Source: Stropharia rugosoannulata
Taxonomy: Eukaryota > Basidiomycota > Agaricomycetes > Agaricales > Strophariaceae
Length of the DNA: 64,000 bases
Direction: 5' to 3'
Assembly (NCBI GenBank): GCA_028532985.1
Contig: JANCIK010000004.1
Location: forward strand, 620,001-684,000
Positions 35,101-43,815 of this stretch are shown here, piece after piece. Below the pieces are notes generated by a model. It did no database searches. It worked only from the letters and a program-made list of their open reading frames with translations, and was not told the origin of the DNA. Every line of letters starts with the position of its first letter. Positions within the stretch are counted from its first letter, which is position 1. The translations under genes were made by a program, and so were the position numbers.

Positions 35101-36050
35101 GCGCGCCCCGCAAAATGTTCCGCTAGACTCTCCGCTGCCGGAGGTAGCCCTGAATGTGCAATGGTTACCGCGTTTAATGGCTCCAAACTGTGCACGATCC
35201 TGAACGAGACCCCGTCTTTCTTAGTTACTGTAAACCAGCGCGACCGGTACGATGAGCTCGAGGGCTCATACGTGCCTGCGCGAATCTTGGTGGCGATGAA
35301 TTCACATACGCGCTCATACATCCCAGGTGGTATCGGAATGTTCTTCAATACCCAAGGCGTGTGCTCTACAGTGGGAATGTCTACTGGAGGGAAGAAGTCC
35401 GTACGGAATCTACCCTTCTCTGTGTCATCCCACGCGAACGCCTCGTTCTGCTGCATGAAAACTTGATGCACCAACTTGCGCTCCTCGGGCCACAGGAAAT
35501 CCCCTTCATGCGCCTTGTCAATTCCCTCCATGCGCTCAGCGGTGTACCGACCTGTAGGTACTACGAAGTCTGGCGGATGTGGTGACAATTGCGGCATGTC
35601 CTTTAGTGGGTCTCCTTTTATCTCCCTCACTATCCTAAACTTCTCTGGTAAATCTTGATAGACGGGCCTGACTTTCTCAGCCACTGGCTTATACTTCTTT
35701 CCTGCGAGCACCGTAACTGTTGTGGCATTCTTGCCAGTCAAGCGCTTACGCGTTACTCCTTGTTTCTTACTAGGGACCTGTTCTTCGTGCGATGCGCGGA
35801 ACTGTCCTCTAGGTTCTCCTTTGACTACTTCCTCCTTGCGCCATTCGCGCTGCTGAAAATACTTGTATATTCTTTCTTTCTCATCATCCTCCATCTTTGC
35901 CTCATGTACTGCTTGAGCCATGTATACATCCCTGAGCTCAGCGCTCCCAAACCGCTTCTTATTCTTTGGTAGCGCGTACCCCGCTATCTCTATTTTCCCC
36001 GTGCGATCATCTCTGTCAAACATCAACGCGACCTCTCCTTGACGCATCAA
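32111..36050 (-). pseudogene. pol: INNER pol (reverse transcriptase-RNase H-integrase), frameshifted in integrase
   Basis: The upstream frame (33141-36050) carries RT with the YIDD catalytic motif (EPYIDDVPIRGP), the RNase H Asp motifs (AVDTSWRAVGF, VETDAKYLKG) and the integrase HHCC zinc domain (HDSLGHRGAY, CHVCQLRQ). It then runs into unrelated residues and a stop. The downstream frame (32111-33172) supplies the integrase core with ITDNGGPF and NSQANGKIERPHWD, the second Asp and the Glu of DDE, and the GP(Y/F)-like WNGPYIVIA. Comparison with OUTER places the break at about 33205-33212, where the (AC)n stretch appears two bases short. Pol overlaps the protease gene by ATGA at 36047-36050. 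There is no chromodomain. An in vivo frameshift is not excluded but OUTER needs none. Confidence 0.85.
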
Positions 36051-37324
36051 ATCATCGAGGATTGAAAATCCTGATCTGCGTTAGGGTTTTCCATCGTGCC
36101 AGGGTCCTGCAACTTAGGTTCGCGCTGCACAATCTTGGGACCGCACCCTCGGTTATAGGTGGGTACGACCAATTTGCGCTGTGTGTTGGGATCGGTGAGC
36201 GTAAGCTCAACCGTTCCATCACCGCGCGTCTTGACATTGCTCTCCGTGAGGATCTCGAACGGCCTGCCCAAGAGTACCTCATAAGCCGCTGCGCTGATGA
36301 CATGTACTTGTAAATACACTGTCAGCCCGTTAAACACAAACGGTACATTGCGCGCTAAACCCTTGGTGGATTCCACCTGCTTATTCGCGCTCTGCATTCG
36401 TATAGTGAAGTCCGGGTCCCAACTAAGTCCTAAGCGCTCAGCGGTGTCCTGTGCCATTGACACAATCTGCGACCCACTGTCGAGCAACGTCTCTGCGTGT
36501 CCCTTGCCGTTGATGAGCGGAAATACCGCCTTCAGATGGTGCGATTCGCGCGCCACAATAAGTCCCTTAGGCTTTTCGCCTGGCTGCAGAGTCGAGACGT
36601 ACTGCTCGTACGGGTCTTCCATGATGATGGTCCCCGGTTGCAGTCCGCTGCGCTCATCTGAGCAAGTAAGGAAAGTGGCCACTGGTAGCTCGTCCATCTG
36701 CATAAACTCCTCTTCCTCTTCTTCCCCTGCTAACCGCGCGATAGCCTCATCTACTTCACGCTCTTCTTCATCGTAGTCTAGTTGTAATACACGCATCGTA
36801 TTCAAATCCAATGGTACCTTTCTTGGTACTATGCGCTCAACGAATTTTCTTCTGAAGCCTGCAGTCGAGATGCCTAACAACTGGCCCTGCGTGATCTCAA
36901 TTTTCTGATTTTCTAAGTGCTTGAGGACTGCGTCAGCCTGCGCCTCATCTTCGATAGGTGCGCGCAGCTTATAAGCAGGTTTCCTCTTCTCTACTACAGG
37001 TATGGGTTCTTCCCTAACCTTAGGTTTTACTTTCTCTGGTACGCGCAGCGGAGGTACCATTACATATGGCACTGCTGCTGGTCGTGCACTAGGCCCAGCC
37101 TTTGCAGGAACCTCAAATACTACTTTCTTCTTTACTGGTGCGCTGCGCGCACCTTGCTCCTCCACTACTTCTCGCAACTCATCTTCCTCCTCATCACTCG
37201 CGTCCTCAACTGATGCTCTGGGTATATTTCTGATTGGTAACTTCTTATTTGCGCCCTCCGGGTTCTTGGGTTTATCAGAGCCGCTACGCATAACTCTGCC
37301 CGCGTTTCCCTTCATCAGACTCAA
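36047..37324 (-). CDS. INNER retropepsin-like protease
   Basis: 425 codons. The C-terminal half holds the aspartic protease domain: active site LLDSGSQIVSM (D-S-G) and the family's YEVLLGRPFEIL flap-distal motif. The N-terminal half is charged and probably a Gag-linked region. It is joined to the NC frame upstream and to pol downstream by 4-nt ATGA stop/start overlaps, which suggests termination-reinitiation instead of the frameshifting common in Ty3 elements. Confidence 0.85.
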   Translation of the reverse strand: MSLMKGNAGRVMRSGSDKPKNPEGANKKLPIRNIPRASVEDASDEEEDELREVVEEQGARSAPVKKKVVFEVPAKAGPSARPAAVPYVMVPPLRVPEKVKPKVREEPIPVVEKRKPAYKLRAPIEDEAQADAVLKHLENQKIEITQGQLLGISTAGFRRKFVERIVPRKVPLDLNTMRVLQLDYDEEEREVDEAIARLAGEEEEEEFMQMDELPVATFLTCSDERSGLQPGTIIMEDPYEQYVSTLQPGEKPKGLIVARESHHLKAVFPLINGKGHAETLLDSGSQIVSMAQDTAERLGLSWDPDFTIRMQSANKQVESTKGLARNVPFVFNGLTVYLQVHVISAAAYEVLLGRPFEILTESNVKTRGDGTVELTLTDPNTQRKLVVPTYNRGCGPKIVQREPKLQDPGTMENPNADQDFQSSMI

Positions 37325-37860
37325 TCGAAACCCTGACTGAGCGCAGCGTCACGTTCGGCTTTCATAGTCGCTATTAACTGACGCTGTTCCTCTATCACCT
37401 CCTCAGGCGTCTTTGCCGATGCGCGCTCCTTCAGGAACGCCTTCTTACTTTCCAACTCTTGTTGAAGTGCGCGTATCTGCTCCTCGTAGGTCTCGTCCAA
37501 GGAACTGGCCGGTTGGTACATCTGCGAGTATACCATGCTAGGAGGCATACCCATGTATGACGGATGGACCGGTGCCATATACGCTTGCTGCGCGGGCGGC
37601 CCATTCTTCTTATGCCATTCGTCGACGCGCTCTTTGATCGCGCGCGAAGGGTCCCAAGGTATCGATGACCCGTCAGGTAACTGTAAGCGCCCCGCCTCAG
37701 TAATGACAATCCTCCCCGCTGACAAGTCTTGCTGCCGTACGATGCACTCAGCAACCACATGTCCCGTCTGCTTGCAGTAGAAGCAGCGAGGCTCCGGGCG
37801 TTGTTGGTATTGGAAGGGCCTAGGCGCTCCACCAAAACTCGGTGCGCTCATGGGCATCAT
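37321..37860 (-). CDS. INNER nucleocapsid-like protein with CCHC zinc knuckle
   Basis: 179 codons. The zinc knuckle CFYCKQTGHVVAEC (C-x2-C-x4-H-x4-C) binds RNA during packaging. A coiled-coil-like C-terminus follows (EEQIRALQQELESKKAFLKE). In OUTER the equivalent is fused to Gag in one frame. Here it is separate, with ATGA overlaps on both sides (37857-37860, 37321-37324). Confidence 0.8.
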   Translation of the reverse strand: MMPMSAPSFGGAPRPFQYQQRPEPRCFYCKQTGHVVAECIVRQQDLSAGRIVITEAGRLQLPDGSSIPWDPSRAIKERVDEWHKKNGPPAQQAYMAPVHPSYMGMPPSMVYSQMYQPASSLDETYEEQIRALQQELESKKAFLKERASAKTPEEVIEEQRQLIATMKAERDAALSQGFD

Positions 37861-38788
37861 GGGGCTACTGGTTGCACAGGCACCGACATCGGTGCGGCGC
37901 GCGCAGCCATGACATTGCGGATAATGTCCTCCAACTCTTTCCTACTCGACTCCTTTGACTTCGCCACTGTCTTCTCCACTAGCGACAAGGTATCCTTGAA
38001 GGAAGCGACGAACCCTTTCAGGTCCTCAATCTCTCCGCGCAGCGAACCAACATCCGCGGCCTCAGTCTTGATGGCGGGCACCGGCATGAGTCCATCAGTG
38101 CTATCGCGCCCTAGGCTCAGCGTAGTGCTTGGGTTCTTGGTGCGGGCCATTTGTTCCGCCATCTCGGCTACCTGTTTGAGAGGGTACATGTCCTCGGTGC
38201 GCGCTTCTACCGTCACCCCAGTAGGTGCAGTGAACTGTATATTGCGCTCAGTCAGGAACTTGTCGAACGATGCGCGCGTTGTGTAATCAATGTCCAGTTT
38301 ATTAAACAATCGATCCCTGAACCCCGCAGTGAGACTATTGGTGAAGTAAGTCACCAAGGTATGATTCGCGAGCAGGGTAGGCGCCTTCGTGAGCTTAGCG
38401 GCCTCGGCCAAGAACGCGCGCTTGAAGTCCAGCAACACCTGGAGGTCTTCCTCCGAGATGCGCTGATTCTCCTTGCAGAGCTTCTTGAGCCGCGCGATGG
38501 ACCCTGTCTGAATGCTGATCACCTCCGGGTACTCGTTGAGAATCATTTTCTTGAGCTCCGCGTACCCCTTGGTATCATAACCTGGTAGATTCTTCCACTC
38601 CTCCGCCGTCTGCATGGGTACATATTTGATTACATATCCTCTCTTCTCATCGTCCTCCGTCACCTCCGCGCGCTTAAACCAATCCTCCAGGTCCTCGAAG
38701 TACCGCGGCAGCTCATCGCGCTCTGCAGCAGGATCGAAGCTCGACGCGCCAGCGCACCGCGTACTGGCATGGACATATCCTTAGGCAT
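37857..38788 (-). pseudogene. gag: INNER gag capsid gene, frameshifted near its start
   Basis: The open frame starts at 38663 (MTEDDEKRGYVIKYVP). However, the residues that align with the OUTER Gag N-terminus (SFDPAAERDELPRYFEDL) are found upstream in the same frame without an ATG. The plausible start MPKDMSMPVRGA at 38788 is in another frame. An indel of one or two bases near 38743-38750, in a CGCG run, would explain this. The body matches OUTER Gag (Y/S-LKKL-CK...ISEEDL, FVA/FLAEAAKL), the capsid assembly domain of Ty3 elements. Confidence 0.7.
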
Positions 38789-39429
38789 AGTTTCTGGTTC
38801 TCGTGGGGTGAATTCCGTTCGCTTTCTGAAAGATCTGACAAGTCTCCTTCAAATATATCTCTCGCTACGCGCTCTGCCTCACTTTCGCTATTTTCCGCCG
38901 TGCGCTGCGGATGTCTTAGCAGTCCCAAATACTTCCGAGAATGGAGGAGGGGTGTCTTGGGTAGCTTGGCTATCAGAAGTACCGAATGGTGCGGTTTCAA
39001 GTGTAATATCACCGTCCACTAATTGGTCTTCTGATTCAATGCCAGATGGTGGTCCCCAAAATCCACTAGTCCCTACTCTTAATTCCGAGTCGCTTTCGGT
39101 GAGCGCACCAGGGATGCGCTGCGCTAATCCCTGAGTCTCGATCTGCAACTGCGCTTCCTCCCTCGCTCTTTTCTTTGCTTTTCTGTCTCGCGTCGGTGTA
39201 ATTACCAACGGCTCTACCAGCTCAGCGTTTTTCTTGCTCCTCGTGGTTCTCTCGCGTGAAGGCACCGTTCCAAAGGATGGTCTGGCTTCTTCTGGCTCGG
39301 CGAGCGATGAAGGCGCAGGAAATTTGCCTCGCTTGTTACTCGTCCCCGTTTTATTTGAAATTTTTGTAATTTATTGTAATAGGCGCAAGCCGTAGTTCCC
39401 GAAACACTAATTGAGATTTCTGAACCTTC
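38789..39429 (-). other. INNER 5' leader, with an open basic/acidic frame
   Basis: Between primer binding site and gag. A frame at 38888-39265 (MPSRERTTRSKKNAEL...) is Lys/Arg-rich then acidic. Another frame continues with ESEAERVARDIFEGDLSDL up to the gag start. OUTER has a Lys-rich open stretch in the corresponding place. It may be a diverged, broken N-terminal Gag extension. No confident gene. Confidence 0.35.
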
Positions 39430-39447
39430 CCCTCGCGGTGGGCTCCA
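39430..39447 (-). other. INNER primer binding site
   Basis: The plus strand reads CCCTCGCGGTGGGCTCCA, which looks like a tRNA 3' end (CCA, discriminator T, C61 in place), two bases from the 5' LTR. The minus strand is the complementary binding site. The U discriminator fits tRNA-Cys. OUTER has the same 18 bases. Confidence 0.8.
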
Positions 39448-39449
39448 GA

Positions 39450-40660
39450 TGTGAGGTCTACTGCGTAGCTAGACTCGAAATCGCGAAACACAACACACAC
39501 ACACACCCAGCGGAGCGAGATCCTATCCCTTAGATCGAGTGAACGCCCTCAACTAAATGGCTAGTATAATCTATGCTCTGCCCTGGTTCCCGTTCTGGGC
39601 GTGCGATGCGCGCACCTCGTGTCCTCTAGTCTTTGTAACAGCAAGTAGTGCCTGCAAGTTCGTTTGTAAGGAGGGGTTTAATTCTAGTAATTCTCGGATA
39701 GAGCCCGGTTGCTAGTGGCGTGCACTAGGCAAAATGATGAATGAAATAAGTTGTTTTAGCGAACGGCTTCGCTGCGCGCACTTCCGGGTCCGGTGACCTC
39801 GTGCGATGCGCGGACTCTCCAAAGTCCAACAATCCCAAGACTCTCCAAAGTCTTTCACCCGGCGGTGCAGTCTCACAGTCTAAACACTACAGTGCGAGTT
39901 TCCGTACACGTTTGTACTGACTCCTCACTGAGCTCTCCAAATGACCCGGTGGCCAGAAGCTATCCAAAACTCCTATGATTCACAAACACTTCACAGTTAA
40001 AACCCTAACAAAAGCTAAACACAGCCCGCTGACGGCCTGGGACGGAACCCAGCACACAGATCTAGTGGGTAGACAATTGCTTGAATTACTATAGCCAAGG
40101 ATACAGGTTTATATGCGATGCGCGCATGTGTACTAATCGTAAGGTAAAGTAAATACTAGCAACGCGTGGCCAAAGGTCCGCGCATCGCATCCGGGCTTCC
40201 CTCTAGTGTTCCAGCCCCTTGGCATTTCGCTGCGCGCGTGTCGTTCGTTCCCTCGGGCTTTTGCGCGTCTTTTGATGCGTGCCGCCACGGTCACATGATG
40301 TGTGGACTTAGGCAAATTCTGCCTTTGCGATGCGCGCACATGAGATGCGCGCACAGCCCTTCACACCGCCCTTGGTACTCGCTCAGCTGTACTCACACCG
40401 CACTTCGCTGGTGCTTAACCGTTCTACGCCTCTCCGATCGCTCGCACGGATGACCAGACTATGCACTTTAGGCTGTGCAGCTCGCTGACCGATCTCTCTC
40501 GCAATGCGGTGCGCGCAGGCGCTTATAGTCATAAAGCGCGCTGATAGCTATAGACTATGAGTCAGGCTCCACTCTAGTCCCTCTGTGTTTCCCGCGCGCA
40601 GCTGTCCCGCCACTGGGACTTCAGACTGTTTACACCCATAGCCAAAAAGCAGCCCTCTCA
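39450..40660 (-). repeat. INNER LTR (5' LTR in element sense)
   Basis: 1211 bp, paired with 24802-26009. Six exact TGCGCGCA. It should hold the gag-pol promoter. Confidence 0.95.
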
Positions 40661-41238
40661 GCGATTAACCGTGCTAAACAGTCCAACCCGGTTAGCTTAG
40701 ATGACATCTATTGGCTTGCCGTTGGTTGTATGTCTGAGACAGTGAGCGGTCTGTTTTTATACCCGGCTATTTATTCTGACTCTCCCCTTTCGTCTAGCTG
40801 GATCTCCTGGATCATTTGCCCGGCATATCCACTGGTCTACAATTTCGCAACCAGGTCGTACAGTTACTCAAGGAGTATCATTTGTGTCTTTATTACGCGG
40901 TCAATCCCCCTTCGTACCCGTCAGTCTATTATACCCGGTTGACTTCTGTCGTTCGCAATTGGTATGACTGGGACTCTGAGGAATTTGCCCGTCGTCTCGC
41001 AAGGGTATGTCTGTTCTTGGCTTCTAGATTGTTCGCCAACAGCCCGGTTAATTTGTCTTTCTCAGCACATTCGCTCTGAGGCTTGCTTCCGCTCGTATCA
41101 TGTGAACGTGCTGCCCTACGATTTTACCCGTTACCATCCGTCAGGTAGTAGTGATCCCGGGGATATGGACTTAGATCTGTACATATAAAATCCTGTATTT
41201 TTCTATCGGTTTTTACTTGTCTCTTTGACCGTCTATCC

Positions 41239-41858
41239 ATGTCTCCTCCTCGCAGGCCACGTTCCCCTCGGGTTCGCTTTTCCTCAGACATTATTGCCTC
41301 TCGTCTGGCCGATGCTATGGCTGATATTAACCAGCATTGCAATCGTAACGTCATAGACTTAGCAGGTCTTGCTCGACTCTTAGCCCGGGCTTCTTGTTTA
41401 ATGGTCAGTCACTTTTCTTATTTCTAAGCTTTTTAAGTGGCCTGATTTTGTCGTAGTCCCGTCTATTTGACGCTGTCGAGTCCTCTACTCCTACGGACGC
41501 CAATTATCCCCTTGCTTTCAACTCGATAACCCGCTATCTTCGGGCATTGTTGCGGCATTATCACCTTCTACGCTATTTCTTGCGTGATAGGGCGTATTTT
41601 TATCCCGCCAACTATCATCGTTTTGCGCGTGTCGGGGTTATGCTTGGCTTTCTCTTTGATCGCGATACCCGCTTAATTGAGGCTGAGGTTCGGGCTTATT
41701 ATTCTCTCTCAGTCTCTCTGCTTACTCTCTCGTGTTTTTAGGACTGGTATTCTGAACGGTGCAAGTATCCGCTAGACCGGCGCGTCACTTCTCGTGCGTT
41801 GACTTTGGAGGAGCAGAACCCATTTTGCCCGTGTGGTTTCTTAGTACACACATTGTAG
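41239..41858 (+). CDS. OUTER AccC: small accessory protein
   Basis: It starts MSPPRRPRSPRVRFSSDIIA. Intron 1 (GTCAGT near 41404, TAG near 41456) joins SCLM to SRLFDAVES. Intron 2 has a GTTCGG donor overlapping the element motif CGGGCTTATT and joins EAE to DWYSERCKYP. The C-terminus has CPCG and ends at 41858. The product is about 165 residues. A TATA-like CATATAAAA lies at about 41181-41189, overlapping the AccB stop. It is positionally equivalent to INNER AccC. Function unknown. Confidence 0.5.
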
Positions 41859-41990
41859 ATTATTAATTTGTTGACGTCAATCGTGATCTGCCCGCTTAAT
41901 TAAAGATTTAGCGTTTTTGGCTTGGCGTTGGATTTGTTTATGTGTATAGGCGAATTAAACCGGTCTAAGTTTTAGCCCGCTTATTTCTCC

Positions 41991-42025
41991 TCTCCCCCAA
42001 ACCAAAAATCGAGTGTCCCACTCGA
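41991..42025 (-). promoter_or_regulatory. OUTER internal polypurine tract plus hairpin (second copy)
   Basis: TCTCCCCCAAACC, identical to the LTR-adjacent copy, is followed by the hairpin TCGAGTG-TCC-CACTCGA (42009-42025). It lies 200 bp upstream of AccD, in the interior of the element. Confidence 0.65.
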
Positions 42026-42161
42026 CCCGAGTGTGCCCGTGTCATGGCCTAGAATTCTTGTGCGTTCGCCCTGAATTAACCCGGCTAAATGTGTACCCAT
42101 CTGGCCCTCCTTGCCTTCTTTAATGCGAGGAACTTAGCGGACTCTGGCGTGGTGAGAAATG

Positions 42162-42168
42162 TATAAAA
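42162..42168 (+). promoter_or_regulatory. TATA box of OUTER AccD
   Basis: TATAAAA 63 bp before the AccD ATG; a strong core-promoter match. Confidence 0.65.
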
Positions 42169-42230
42169 GGCCGCGCTTTCCAACGTCGAAGAACAGACCA
42201 ACATTACTTGTCCGCGTCCTCCGTCGCAAC

Positions 42231-43642
42231 ATGGCTACTTTTGACATCTCTTCTACCCTTGAACGTGTTCAAGCGGGTCTCGCCCAATACAAGTCTACCC
42301 GGCCGTTATTGGGTACTGTCGATGCTATTACGCCCAAGCTCTTAGCCGACCAGTTAGTAGCCCAGGTTATGCTGATGGTAAGCAAAATCCCAGCGACCCT
42401 AAATAACCCGTCTCATCACTTCTTATTGTAGCTCCCGTGGGGCGAGGATATGTCGTCCCTACTTGCACATACTGCTGCGTGCGACGCGTTGTTATTCTGC
42501 CGGGCAGAGTTACTACACATTCACGCGGCTGGTGTGGCGTCTGGTTACGAACATCCTTCGGAGTTCCACAAGCTTAGCTCGCTTACTATCCATATCCACA
42601 ATCATCGCAAAGGTCAATCCCTCAAAGCTCAGCAGCAAAAAGTACGTGCAGAAGCTGAAGCCGCTCTGCGCGACCAAGCGAAGCAGTCCCAGCGCGAGGT
42701 GAGCCAGTCGTATCTCAACTTTCATTATACCGGGCTAATTTTACCCGGTACAGACCCGCCATCGCAAGGTCAAATCCAAGGCGACCGTAGAGGACAGTGA
42801 CGAAGAAATGGAGCCGGTTATCATCCTGGATGGTAATCCCCGTTCTCTCCAAGGATCTATGCATGCCCCAGCCACCCCGGTATGTTGTTGGAGTTTTTAG
42901 CCCGGTAAAACACTTGTCTCACGGGTCTGGTTACTTAGGATGCGATGGTCGTTGACGACGCCACTGCTACTCCTACTCAAGCGTCTGTACGTGCTGAGGC
43001 TAAAGCTGCTAAGAACGCTCCTCCGACGCCTGGAACTCCTTCCTCTGTAAGTAGTGGCACCCTTCTATCTTAGGTGACTTACTAACTGCGCTTCTCTACC
43101 CGGTTCAGCGTGAACGCAAGGCTGAGGTGCGCTATTTCCCTCTGGCACAGATTAGCGGCCTCAACACTGATACCTCGGCTTACCGTAAGGTCACCCGTGT
43201 TACCAGCAAGTCTGACCGTCCGTCCTCCAAGCGCCCTCGTTCTTCTATGACGCCGCGCACTGTAGCAGGCGCTCCCGCTGGTGAAGGTACTGCGTATTTC
43301 CACTGTTCCCAAAGGACACCTCGTTGACCCATTTTTGCAAAGCAGGCGGCCTCGATGGACCCGTCGAGCTAGACGAATGCCTTATGCGGGTACGCGTCCT
43401 TCAATCCCAGGAGAAGCTCGCTATCTCATCCGTCCGTGGCGCACAAAAGGAAAAGGAGCTCTTACTTGCCCAACTCGAAGAACACCACTATCACTTGCGC
43501 TACAACCTTCGTATGCGCGACTTGGTAGTCGAAAGCCTCCAGAAGTGGCAGGCCAAGCATGAACCCGGTATGTCATTCTCTCATTATATCAGGCTTTACA
43601 ATTAACCCGTTATGACTAGATGCGCCTCTTCTCTTCGCTTGA
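42231..43642 (+). CDS. OUTER AccD: accessory protein, helical, multi-exon
   Basis: It starts MATFDISSTLERVQAGLAQY. Exon 1 (42231-42377) and exon 2 (42432-42698) are in frame. Exon 3 begins at 42754 after an acceptor formed by ACCCGGTACAG. A later acceptor is ACCCGGTTCAG near 43109. The middle is basic and disordered (DRPSSKRPRSS). The last main exon is a coiled-coil-like helix (RGAQKEKELLLAQLEEHHYH). It probably ends by splicing a GTATGT...CTAG intron to a TGA at 43640-43642; without that the stop is at 43603-43605. It has the same order of parts as INNER AccD and the same MAT start. It converges on pol with 173 bp between the ends. Function unknown. Confidence 0.6.
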
Positions 43643-43815
43643 CCAGCAGGTCCACAGCGAGATCATCCGGTGCCCAGTATCTACGTAGTCAAAAGCTCTT
43701 ATAGTACCCTCAAGTAGTGTTGTTAGACTTCATAGGATAGAAATACGAATAGAATCTCCATGTGTTAAAATCTGGACTCCTTTGAACAGAGCTTCAACCT
43801 TTTACACCGGGCAAT

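Larger units (their letters stand above)
24802..40660 (-). mobile_element. INNER: giant Ty3-type LTR retrotransposon nested in OUTER
   Basis: About 15.9 kb, with LTRs 24802-26009 (1208 bp) and 39450-40660 (1211 bp) and target duplication GCGA (24798-24801, 40661-40664). It has the same layout as OUTER: minus-strand gag, NC, protease and pol, and four plus-strand accessory genes converging on pol. Its gag is frameshifted near the N-terminus and its pol is frameshifted inside integrase, so this copy looks non-autonomous. It is saturated with TGCGCGCA. Confidence 0.9.
24802..40660. repeat. Dispersed TGCGCGCA motif set confined to INNER
   Basis: I counted 35 exact TGCGCGCA by eye: six in each LTR and 23 internal. 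Examples start at 24959, 25471, 26054, 27171, 28800, 28891, 29213, 29395, 29861, 30368, 30390, 30807, 31139, 31449, 31663, 32591, 34187, 34590, 36959 and 37144. Many are extended to GATGCGCGCAC/T. I saw none in the flanking host DNA or OUTER. Roughly 0.2 would be expected by chance in this length at even base composition. Confidence 0.85.
24765..41188 (+). pseudogene. OUTER AccB, split by the INNER retrotransposon
   Basis: It begins MDNLELSNTLQA at 24765. After codon 12 plus one base the frame is interrupted at 24801 by INNER. It resumes at 40665 (after the duplicated GCGA) as INRAKQSNPVSLDDIYWLAVG. One intron follows GCMSET (GTGAGC donor, TCTAG acceptor near 40797). A second (GTATGT near 41005, CAG near 41068) joins to HIRSEACFRSYH. 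The C-terminus is acidic (DPGDMDLDLYI). The rejoined protein would be about 145 residues. It resembles INNER AccB (29074-29554) in length, exon layout and acidic end, with only weak sequence similarity. The function is unknown. Confidence 0.6.

Noticed and set aside
37002..38588. Plus-strand frames opposite INNER gag and protease
   Set aside because: Mirror frames of GC-rich coding sequence without start context, introns or TATA box, unlike the Acc genes.
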